Part shown: one piece after another, positions 1 through 7,964 of the stretch
Layout: each line of letters starts with the position of its first letter
Numbering within the stretch: the first letter of the stretch is position 1
NCBI RefSeq assembly: GCF_015207035.1
Contig: NZ_JADEXQ010000010.1
Location: forward strand, 36,207-100,206
DNA length: 64,000 nt
Direction: 5' to 3'
From: Romeriopsis navalis LEGE 11480
Lineage (GTDB): Bacteria; Cyanobacteriota; Cyanobacteriia; Leptolyngbyales; Leptolyngbyaceae
The notes under the pieces: generated by a model
What the model saw: the letters and a program-made list of their open reading frames with translations, nothing else
Database searches by the model: none
What the model was told of the DNA's origin: nothing
Program-made: the position numbers and the translations under genes

Positions 1-1
1 A

Positions 2-3000
2 TCTGTTTTTGTTTTGGCAGCAGCGCCACAATCCGCGATCGGACAAATTATTCCCAGCAATAACTGGGGCGCAGAAAACACTCGGCTTAACCCGGTAGGA
101 GTTGTCAACGGCCAACCCGCGCTGACAATCGAAGGTGGTGCACCACGGGGCAGCAATTTATTTCACAGCTTTCAGCAGTTCAACGTGAATTCGGGACAAC
201 GTGTTTATTTCACAAATCCGAATGGAATTAGCACAATCTTCTCCCGCGTGATTGGTGGTCAAACATCGAATATTGCCGGTACCCTGGGCGTTAATGGTGT
301 AGCCAACCTCTTTTTGCTCAATCCTCAGGGCATTATCTTCAGCCCAACAGCCCAACTTGATATACGGGGATCGCTAGTTACCAGTACAGCAAATTCAATT
401 GTTTTCGGCAGTCAAGGTAAATTCAGAATTTCCTCCTCTACAGCACCGACACTACTGACTATTGCACCATCAGCACTGGAGTTTGCAGCTAATCAAGGCG
501 CAATCATTAACCGATCGACCAACCTTGAAAACACGAACCGCAGCAGCCTATTACTTTTAGGTAGTCAAGTCCAACTAGATGGAGGCAGTATCAGCACGCC
601 AGGTGGAAACGTTAGCTTAGGTGGGGTGCGAGGTGATGGCACTCTCGTGCTTCAGCAAGTAGGAAATCAGTTTCAAATTATCTCGACAACAGGTACACCA
701 GCAGATGTAACACTTCAAAATGGAGCGCAGGTCAACGTACGATCGGATAATGGTGGTGCCGTAAATATTCAAGCGAACAACTTTACGATGCAGGGATCTG
801 GGACGGAAATTCTTGCCGGAATTGCCGCTAATTCTGGCACATCAGAGAGTCTGGGAGGTAATATTCGTATTGCTGCTTCGAAGTCGGTTTTGCTAGATGA
901 TAATGCTATTATCGATAACTCGATATTGTCTGGTGGTACTGGTAATACTGGTGATATTCACATCAGTGGAAAGCAAATTATATTTCGGAATAGTAGTCAT
1001 ATTAATACTGAACTGCTCGGTTCAGGTAGTCTCGGAAATATTGATTTACGCAGTATCGGCGATATTTCATTTCAGGCAGGAGATGGTACTCAAAGACTCA
1101 TACCGAGAGGAAATGGCAGATTCTCTCGCAGCGGAATTTTACGCAGAATTGGGGTTGGTGGAATTGGCAATATTGGCCCATTGACTATCATCAGCAACAA
1201 TTTTGATATTCTTAAGGACGCTGCAATTGTGACTCAGATCGCGGGCCAAGGTAATACAGACGATATCAACATTGATTTACAAGGCGCACTTAATCTTCCA
1301 GAATTAAGTTCCATAGCCAGCACAATTTCTCAGGGGGGGCAGGGGAGTACAGGAAACTTAGGAATTAATGCTCAATCACTCACTGTCAAGGACGCGAGTA
1401 TTATAACTTCTAACTCCTCTGGCATAGGATTTCCTGGTGGATTTAAGATTCAGGTCAAAGACGATGTTATTTTCACTGGGTTTAAGCCTGGTCCACCATT
1501 AACTCGTATAACTACCATTAATACCAGTTTACGAGATCCAGCAGTTGGGAGAAGTGGTGATATAGAAATCACTGCAAATAATATTTATGTAACTAATGGT
1601 GCAACAATTGCTACCTCATCTTTTGGTCAGGGTAATGGCGGTAATATTACTTTGAATGCGAGAAACGATGTTGTTGTTGATGGTGTAAATGAACGTGGTT
1701 TTGATAGTCGCATCAGTGCTGACCTATTAAAGGTGTTTTTTCCACGTTTTGGTTTTCTTGGGCGCGCGAAGGGCCGGGGCGGTGATGTCCAAATCACAGC
1801 TAACCGAGTGTCTGTGCTAAATGGTGCTTCGATTAGTGCCAATATTAATGATGCCCCTGGTGCTGCAGGCAAAATATCGATTCAAGCCAAAGAATCTGTC
1901 CGCGTTGCTGGGCAGGGAGATGGAATCAGATTTAGAATCATTGATGGCAAATCGCGCATTGTACCCTTTCCTGTACGTCCCCGGATTTTTGTTGCTACGG
2001 CGGGTGATACAAATGCGCCCGCTGGCGTGATCGAGATCAAAACACAACAATTGCTCGTTGAGCAAGATGGTAATGTTGATGCGACAAGCAGTAGCCGGGG
2101 AGTGGGTGGAAATATTGATATCAAGAGCAACCAGGTACTTGTTCGCTCAGGTGGCCTAATTCGTACAACAGCAACAGATGTTGGTAATGCTGGCCAGATT
2201 AATATCGATAGTGCCCAACAAATCCAAGTTACGGGGGAAAGCCCCAAGCCCTTGCCTGAATCAATTATTTCCAATAGTGCGATCGTTGCTCGCACTACAG
2301 ATAGTTCTTCTGGTAAAGGCGGTTCAGTGCAATTGAATACCCAGGAACTCATTGTTGAGAATAATGGCTTAGTTTCGGTCAGTAGTCAGGGTATAGGGAT
2401 TGGTGGGCAGTTACGAATTAATGCTAGTACTACAAAACTACGTGATCGTGGACAGTTGCTCGCCGAAACAAGTAGCAACACAGGGGGTGATATTCTCCTA
2501 AATCTCAGCGAGGTTCTCCTTTTACGTCGTGGCGCTAGTATCTCAAGCACTGCTGGTACAGCTCAGCTTGGAGGTGATGGAGGTCAGATTAATATCCAAT
2601 CACCATTTATCGTAAGTGTTCCTGGCGAAAATAGCGATATAGCGGCTAATGCGTTCTCTGGTGCTGGCGGTCAAGTGAATATCAATGCATTGAATCTATT
2701 CGGTATCCGACCAAGGACACGTCTCGAACTGGAGCAACTGCTACAAGTTAGCGATCCATCCCTACTCAATCCCAGTCGGCTCACCAGCAATGACATCACC
2801 GCGATTTCGCAAACTAGCCCCACTCTGAGTGGTAATGTCAGTATTAGTCAGATCGATGTTGACCCAACCCAAGCGGCGGCGCGATTACCGGATGATTTGC
2901 TCGATCGCTCTAATTTGATTAATCAAAGCCTCTGCCGCATAACTCAAGGAAGTCAGTTTATCCTGACTGGGCGCGGTGGTCGTCCTATATCGCCGACAGT

Positions 3001-3256
3001 CCAAACGCTTACACCAATGCAAACCTGGGAAGATATTCGTTTTAACTCTCCCCAACGTATCGGCTTAGTAAAGCCGCCGAAACCATCTAAACCCAACACC
3101 ATAAAATCCGATGCTCTGCTGGAAGCCCAAGGCTGGCATCGTTCTGTCAATGGTAGAGTGCATCTAACTGCGAATGCTAATCCGGCTCAATCGATATGGC
3201 TCAGCGCATCGAACTGTTCAGACAAATCTCGTCAATCGTATTTTAGCTCTCACTAA
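2..3256 (+). CDS. Haemagglutinin-like two-partner-secretion exoprotein (5' end outside window)
   Basis: This is a large secreted beta-helical protein of the FHA/TpsA type, expected to leave the cell through a TpsB (FhaC/ShlB-like) outer-membrane pore. The reading frame is open to the first base. The residues before IIPSNNWG (SVFVLAAAPQSAIGQ) look like the tail of a Sec signal peptide, so the true start lies upstream of the window. The TPS domain follows (NTRLNPVG, GGAPRGSNLFHSFQQFNV, NPNGISTIFSRVIGG, LFLLNPQGIIF, about residues 20-110). Long Gly/Asn/Ile-rich beta-helix repeats fill the rest. The C-terminus carries the DITAISQTSPTLSG stretch and a final WHRSVNGRVHL segment. It is a close paralogue of the minus-strand gene at 10940-14278. 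It converges on the CHASE2 gene with an 18-bp gap. No TpsB gene is visible here. Surface adhesion or shield function is inference. Confidence 0.85.
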   Translation, partial: SVFVLAAAPQSAIGQIIPSNNWGAENTRLNPVGVVNGQPALTIEGGAPRGSNLFHSFQQFNVNSGQRVYFTNPNGISTIFSRVIGGQTSNIAGTLGVNGVANLFLLNPQGIIFSPTAQLDIRGSLVTSTANSIVFGSQGKFRISSSTAPTLLTIAPSALEFAANQGAIINRSTNLENTNRSSLLLLGSQVQLDGGSISTPGGNVSLGGVRGDGTLVLQQVGNQFQIISTTGTPADVTLQNGAQVNVRSDNGGAVNIQANNFTMQGSGTEILAGIAANSGTSESLGGNIRIAASKSVLLDDNAIIDNSILSGGTGNTGDIHISGKQIIFRNSSHINTELLGSGSLGNIDLRSIGDISFQAGDGTQRLIPRGNGRFSRSGILRRIGVGGIGNIGPLTIISNNFDILKDAAIVTQIAGQGNTDDINIDLQGALNLPELSSIASTISQGGQGSTGNLGINAQSLTVKDASIITSNSSGIGFPGGFKIQVKDDVIFTGFKPGPPLTRITTINTSLRDPAVGRSGDIEITANNIYVTNGATIATSSFGQGNGGNITLNARNDVVVDGVNERGFDSRISADLLKVFFPRFGFLGRAKGRGGDVQITANRVSVLNGASISANINDAPGAAGKISIQAKESVRVAGQGDGIRFRIIDGKSRIVPFPVRPRIFVATAGDTNAPAGVIEIKTQQLLVEQDGNVDATSSSRGVGGNIDIKSNQVLVRSGGLIRTTATDVGNAGQINIDSAQQIQVTGESPKPLPESIISNSAIVARTTDSSSGKGGSVQLNTQELIVENNGLVSVSSQGIGIGGQLRINASTTKLRDRGQLLAETSSNTGGDILLNLSEVLLLRRGASISSTAGTAQLGGDGGQINIQSPFIVSVPGENSDIAANAFSGAGGQVNINALNLFGIRPRTRLELEQLLQVSDPSLLNPSRLTSNDITAISQTSPTLSGNVSISQIDVDPTQAAARLPDDLLDRSNLINQSLCRITQGSQFILTGRGGRPISPTVQTLTPMQTWEDIRFNSPQRIGLVKPPKPSKPNTIKSDALLEAQGWHRSVNGRVHLTANANPAQSIWLSASNCSDKSRQSYFSSH

Positions 3257-3274
3257 AGTCGTTAAGTGGCTATG

Positions 3275-5626
3275 CTATATCGATCGTGGCAAAATCGGCT
3301 TTTGATAGAACTGCATTGCGAGACGAACACTCGCTCCAGTCACCAAGAAAATAGTCATTCCAGAGGCGATCGGCAACCAAACCCCCTGTAATCCGAGCAG
3401 CACCAGGCCACTACCAAAAATCAAGCTAATACTACCCCCAGCAATGAGTAGTAAAAATCCCGGTTTCCGGATTAAATAGGCAATAATTCCACCCATCGCA
3501 CCACTGCTCAGGAGGAAGATCATTTCTAGTCCAATATGAGACTGATTGATTAGATGTCTATCATCCAATACATGGCTCAAAATTTGACTCACCATATGTG
3601 CTTGAATCTCTACTCCCGACATCGTCCGCAGATTAGCTTGGCTCGCACTATAAGGGGTCTGCCAATGGACATCCTGGAAACTTGGATCAGTGGTGCCAAT
3701 CAAAATCACTTTATTTTGCAATTGGCTGACATCAAAGTCAGCTTGCAACACTTCACGCAGTGTGACGGTTTGCGCAATCTGTTCTGTCGATCGATAGTTC
3801 AGCATAATCTGATGCCCTTTAGTTTGAGCCTTCTGATAGCTTCCGAGGCGTGCCTCTAGTGGCGCAAATACCTTCGGAGCAAACTGCAAAGCATTTTGGG
3901 ACGTAAAGCTAAGCCGCATATCTTCCACTTCTAAATACAGCTCGGCCAGCCGCAAATTAAAGGCATATTTATTCCCACAGGGCGTGGCTTGTCCGACTGC
4001 AAGCACATGCCGGCGCAATACTCGATCGGCATCCAAAACCACGTTGTTAAACCCCTGATATTGCTGCCGCACTTCAGGCGGCGCGGCCACCCCAGTACTA
4101 TTGGCTTGCGACTGATCAGCATAGTTACAAATCGCAATCAGGCGCGGATGATTTTGGAGTGTTTGAGTCAGTTTGGGAAATGCTGAAGCAACTGGATAGT
4201 CACGGTAAATATCGAGCCCGATCGCCCGTGGATTGCCTTGATCGAGCTTTTTGAGCAATTGCCCGAGACTTCGGTCAGATAACGAGGAAACTATCCGCTC
4301 TTGTTTGGATTGTGACTGCACATCAGCTGCTGTAATTTCGACAATCAGTAAGCGTGAATCCGCGCCCTCATCTGGTCGTAAACGCATCATTTGATCAAAT
4401 AACTGCAATTCTGCCGACCAAAATATGCCGGTTGTCCGAAGCCCCATAAATCCCGATATCGTAATTAGGGCAATAATTGCGGCTTTCCACCAAGGCAGTA
4501 ATTTCGGCGGCGGTTCATAGAGCTGAATCGCCGCTTCGACCCATTGCCGATCGAATATCGTTTGGTAGAGCTGATTGAAGACATGACAGACGCCTTGCCG
4601 CTTGAAAATTAAACCAGATAACCGCAGCTCTAAATGCTCGGCACTACGGCTAGAGGGGATAGTACCATGCTTTAAAATTTGGCGGTAGAGTTTGAGCAGT
4701 TGCACACTCCGGGAAGAATTGCGCAGTAGCCGATCGCGAATCGTCCGCAGATGCTCGGGTTCATCTTGACCTTCCCAATTATCAATTAAGCGCTGTTGAA
4801 CGATTTGATCAATGGTGGCTGATTCTTCACCCAGTTCAATTTGAACCGGATGTAAGCTGGTAAGCCAGCAAAGTTTTTGGGTCAGAAACGGTTGTCCGCC
4901 CGTCCAGTGCAAAATGCGTTGTAATAAGGCCAAAGGGTTAGCGGCGATCGCTTCTAGCCCCTTCATCAGCGGATAGCTTTCATCGAGTTGTATTCCTTGG
5001 AGCTCGATCGCATGACCAATATTAAAGGGTGCCGATCGTTCATCCTGAATCAAATCAGAAGGCGTTGCGACACCTAACAAAACAAAGGACAGTCTTTGAT
5101 ATTCCGGTTTAGCAGCGCGTTTCTCATAGCAGTTCCGCAGCAAGGCAAAGAAGTCATCCGTAGAGAACTCTAAACCGAGCACACTATCAATTTCGTCAAT
5201 GAAAACGACGATCGGTTGTTGGACTTGCTCTAGTAAAACCGATTCAATGAAATAACTTAAGCGCTGGATCGGGGAAAGATCATCATAGTCTTTGAGCCAC
5301 GATCGACGATTAATGGCTAAGCCAAAGCCACTGATTAGTTCTTGAATGATCCCGCCATACCATTGTTGTGCCGTGATTTGTTGACTGCCAATCCCCGACA
5401 GCTCAATCTCAGCGCAGATAATACCATCGGCTTGGAGCCGCTGCATCGTATGCACCCGTAGAGAAGACTTGCCCATTTGCCGAGAATTCAGCACATAGCA
5501 GTAACGTCCTTGACTCAGATGCTCATATAAATCGGTATCAGCTTGGCGTAAAACATAGGTAGGCGCATCTGGGGGTAAGCTGCCCCCTGGCTGATACTGG
5601 TAATTAATCGATTTGGGCATCGTCAT
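3275..5626 (-). CDS. AAA-like ATPase fused to CHASE2 sensor, membrane protein
   Basis: The N-terminal ~350 residues are an AAA-like (AAA_35-type) ATPase: P-loop near NSRQMGKSSL and Walker B near PIVVFIDEIDSV. A transmembrane segment follows (AAIIALITISGFMGL), then a CHASE2 extracytoplasmic sensor domain (LFDQMMRLRP to about residue 690). Two or three hydrophobic helices close the protein (IFLLSSGAMGGIIAYL, LLLIAGGSISLIFGSG, WLPIASGMTIFLV). CHASE2 usually feeds a cyclase or kinase; here the only cytoplasmic output is the ATPase. I chose the ATG at 5626 because GGGAGG lies 6 bases before it. The frame stays open upstream to 5671, but that adds residues unlike the paralogue at 18143. The start overlaps the upstream gene by 23 bp, so the two are probably translationally coupled. 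Sensing and signalling by the AAA module is inference. Confidence 0.85.
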   Translation of the reverse strand: MTMPKSINYQYQPGGSLPPDAPTYVLRQADTDLYEHLSQGRYCYVLNSRQMGKSSLRVHTMQRLQADGIICAEIELSGIGSQQITAQQWYGGIIQELISGFGLAINRRSWLKDYDDLSPIQRLSYFIESVLLEQVQQPIVVFIDEIDSVLGLEFSTDDFFALLRNCYEKRAAKPEYQRLSFVLLGVATPSDLIQDERSAPFNIGHAIELQGIQLDESYPLMKGLEAIAANPLALLQRILHWTGGQPFLTQKLCWLTSLHPVQIELGEESATIDQIVQQRLIDNWEGQDEPEHLRTIRDRLLRNSSRSVQLLKLYRQILKHGTIPSSRSAEHLELRLSGLIFKRQGVCHVFNQLYQTIFDRQWVEAAIQLYEPPPKLLPWWKAAIIALITISGFMGLRTTGIFWSAELQLFDQMMRLRPDEGADSRLLIVEITAADVQSQSKQERIVSSLSDRSLGQLLKKLDQGNPRAIGLDIYRDYPVASAFPKLTQTLQNHPRLIAICNYADQSQANSTGVAAPPEVRQQYQGFNNVVLDADRVLRRHVLAVGQATPCGNKYAFNLRLAELYLEVEDMRLSFTSQNALQFAPKVFAPLEARLGSYQKAQTKGHQIMLNYRSTEQIAQTVTLREVLQADFDVSQLQNKVILIGTTDPSFQDVHWQTPYSASQANLRTMSGVEIQAHMVSQILSHVLDDRHLINQSHIGLEMIFLLSSGAMGGIIAYLIRKPGFLLLIAGGSISLIFGSGLVLLGLQGVWLPIASGMTIFLVTGASVRLAMQFYQKPILPRSI

Positions 5627-7019
5627 TTGCGCCTCCCAATCCTGCTTGGAAGTATTGCTGGTAAAGCGCACAGCGAGGTTTTACACGGTTACCTACTAAA
5701 GTAATGAGCCCCATGCCTTGTAGCAAATGCGATTTGACCGGCTCAAGGGCAATCGGTTCTGTGGCATTGACGATTGCCTGTAAGGTTTCAGCAACTTCCG
5801 GATGGGATTGCAGTACAAGCCAATGTTCCCGTAGATGATTGCTAAAGATCCCTGCATCCGTGGGCGCATCCGCCAGAAATGCAGTCAAATCTGTTTCGGG
5901 GTGAGCCTTGAGATGCGCCAGCGCCTGTTCTAAGAGATAGGGATGTCCACCAATCATCTGCGTCAATTGCGTCAATTGGGCTTGATTCTCGGGGATGGTA
6001 AAGCTGTTTAACTCATAAAGCGCCGCAAAGGCTTGGGTTTGCTCCAGGGTAAATTCCGGTAACTCGACCGGCAGACCGACATTAAACGGTGACTGATTGA
6101 TATTGAGTTGGATATAAACATTCGTCGCATGACTAATCATTAGGCGGAGGCGCTGCCAGATGGGTCGGCTACGAGCCTTTTCGTACCACGATCGCAGAAG
6201 ACCAAAGAAGTCCTCATAAACTTCTGGATGGGGAAAGAGCAAATCAACATCATCCAAACATAGGACTAGGGGCTGCTCCGACTGTGCTAGTAGATATTCT
6301 TCGACATAAGTGGTGCAACTGACTTTACTGCCCATACCGGCTTCATCCCAATATTCATCCAGTTGATTGGGAAGATTGAGTTCATGACTGAGGTTGACAC
6401 AAAACCAGCGGAGAAACCGATCGAGATCCGTCAGATGAGTCCGCCGATCAGCGAGTTCAAAGCTAAGATTAATCGTCCGGTAATCCTGGGTCTGGAGTTG
6501 GGTCATGACGTACTCCATCAAGCGAGTCTTACCCATGAGTTGCGGTGCTTTAATCCGAATCAAAGCACCGGGTTGCATCAGCGTTTCACAGCAGATTTGC
6601 TCGATCGGGGGACGATCAACGTAGAGTTGTCCGGAAGGCAGTGTGACCAGTTTTTGCCGGTTTTGGTTGGGCTGTGCCATACCGGCTGATTCAAGCTGAT
6701 TATGGGTTTCCCAGTAGCGGTGCAGCGCAGATTTGAAGTTACTTTTCTTAACTTTTTCGTCTAGTGCATCGGACAACAGTTTCCAAAGCTTAGGGGCAAC
6801 ATCTTGGCTGATATAGCTCGTAGCATATTGATTTTGTGCTGCAATTTGATCGTAGTCGAGACGCTCCCAGGCGCCTTCCATCACAATCCGCTCAATATCG
6901 GTCAAATTGCGCTTTGCATGTATATAAACAATTTGGTTCGCAATATTGATTGCTGCTTTGAGATCAAAGTTCGTCATCACCATCGCCAACTCGGAACAGG
7001 TCAACATCGAACTAGTCAT
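5604..7019 (-). CDS. HTH (vMAP-type) + AAA-like ATPase, partner of the CHASE2 protein
   Basis: The N-terminal ~95 residues resemble the HTH domain found at the start of vWA-MoxR-associated (vMAP) and AAA-like conflict/signalling proteins in cyanobacteria: LTDIERIVMEGAW, then YDQIAAQNQYATSYISQDV and KLWKLLSDALDEKV. An AAA-like domain follows: P-loop near APQLMGKTRL, Walker B LVLCLDDVDLLF, and the NQSPFNVGLPVELPEF segment typical of the family. It is soluble, with no membrane segment. ATG 7019 is used; ATGs at 6983 and 6977 are also plausible because the HTH core starts just after them, and no ribosome site decides. It lies directly upstream of and overlaps the CHASE2/AAA gene. The same pairing recurs at 16770-22585, so the two products probably act together. 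The ligand is unknown. Confidence 0.8.
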   Translation of the reverse strand: MTSSMLTCSELAMVMTNFDLKAAINIANQIVYIHAKRNLTDIERIVMEGAWERLDYDQIAAQNQYATSYISQDVAPKLWKLLSDALDEKVKKSNFKSALHRYWETHNQLESAGMAQPNQNRQKLVTLPSGQLYVDRPPIEQICCETLMQPGALIRIKAPQLMGKTRLMEYVMTQLQTQDYRTINLSFELADRRTHLTDLDRFLRWFCVNLSHELNLPNQLDEYWDEAGMGSKVSCTTYVEEYLLAQSEQPLVLCLDDVDLLFPHPEVYEDFFGLLRSWYEKARSRPIWQRLRLMISHATNVYIQLNINQSPFNVGLPVELPEFTLEQTQAFAALYELNSFTIPENQAQLTQLTQMIGGHPYLLEQALAHLKAHPETDLTAFLADAPTDAGIFSNHLREHWLVLQSHPEVAETLQAIVNATEPIALEPVKSHLLQGMGLITLVGNRVKPRCALYQQYFQAGLGGANDDAQID

Positions 7020-7090
7020 CAAACCAGTCGTTGCTGTTTTGCTGATTATACCGGCCCCATCTTAAGGGCAACAGTACTTTGAGCAAATTC

Positions 7091-7120
7091 CTGAATTTAC
7101 CTGAATTTATCCGAATTTAT
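7091..7120. promoter_or_regulatory. Tandem 10-bp direct repeats, candidate operator
   Basis: Three units start at 7091, 7101 and 7111 (CTGAATTTAC type, the third with one change), with a weaker fourth at 7121. The exact 10-bp spacing puts every unit on the same face of the helix. The array lies between two divergent genes, about 70 bp before the HTH/AAA gene and 62 bp before the preferred DUF928 start. The same unit recurs at 14429, 14558 and 16634. Binding by a response regulator of OmpR/PhoB type is inference. Confidence 0.55.
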
Positions 7121-7181
7121 CTGCGGTAAGTTGAGGATGAGACAATTTGTGTTCCGCTACATCAACCCATGCTCTGGAATT

Positions 7182-7964
7182 ATGTTAAATAATCGCAATA
7201 ATCACTCCCAATTAGCAATCTACCTTAGCTCAGTCTTCGGTCTCCTCTTGGTTGGGCCTCTAGTCTGGCCGAGAGTGGCAGCCGCAGCCGCCATCAACAA
7301 TCGTGATACCGCTCCGGCCGCCCCATATCACATCGCACTTCAAGCACAAGACCCGCCCGATCGCGACACACCGAAAGCCCCCCAAGGGACTGGCAGTCGC
7401 GGCGACTGTCTAGCTGCGGTCAATCGCCCCCCATTACAACGCATCATTAGTGGTCGGGGAATCGAGAAAACCAGTTTAGGGCATCCGATGTTTTGGGTTT
7501 ATGTCCCCTATACGGCCGATGATGCGCCATCAGCCGAATTTTCGCTGCAAGACCAAGAAAACGATCTTTATCGGGTTACACTCCAGCTACCGAGCAAACC
7601 AGGCTTTGTCAGCATTCAACTACCGCCATCGGTCAAACCCATCGCCGAAGGCGAAACTTATCGGTGGTATCTGGATATTAATTGTGCTGATCGTCAAGCC
7701 GCAGACAATGCCACACCCACTTCAATCACTGGTGTGATCCAACGGATTGCCACACCGCCAGGATTAACCTCTGCCTTAAGTCGTGCAATAACACCGAGCC
7801 AACGCGCCACTGCCTATGCCAAGCAAGATTTATTCCTCGAAGCCTTAACCGAATTGTCCGGTGTCACCCCTAAAAACCAAACTGTAACCGGCAAAATTGT
7901 CCCTCTGGCATTAGCCCAAGAAGCAATTATCGGTCCACTTACAGCCAGTTCCCAATCAGAATGA
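7182..7964 (+). CDS. DUF928-family exported protein
   Basis: The protein has a signal peptide (AIYLSSVFGLLLVGPLVW, cleavage near RVAAAAA), a low-complexity linker, then a DUF928-like domain: GLGHPMFWVYVPY-type motif (here SLGHPMFWVYVPY), FSLQDQENDLYRVTL, IQLPPSVKPIAEGETYRWYLDINC. DUF928 proteins have no known biochemical function and in cyanobacteria tend to neighbour CHAT, CHASE2 and FHA-domain genes, as here. ATG 7182 is preferred because it opens the signal peptide directly; ATG 7137 and TTG 7131 are in frame upstream. The 3' end overlaps the convergent CHAT gene by 26 bp. The direct-repeat array at 7091-7120 lies just upstream. Periplasmic location is inferred from the leader. Confidence 0.75.
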   Translation: MLNNRNNHSQLAIYLSSVFGLLLVGPLVWPRVAAAAAINNRDTAPAAPYHIALQAQDPPDRDTPKAPQGTGSRGDCLAAVNRPPLQRIISGRGIEKTSLGHPMFWVYVPYTADDAPSAEFSLQDQENDLYRVTLQLPSKPGFVSIQLPPSVKPIAEGETYRWYLDINCADRQAADNATPTSITGVIQRIATPPGLTSALSRAITPSQRATAYAKQDLFLEALTELSGVTPKNQTVTGKIVPLALAQEAIIGPLTASSQSE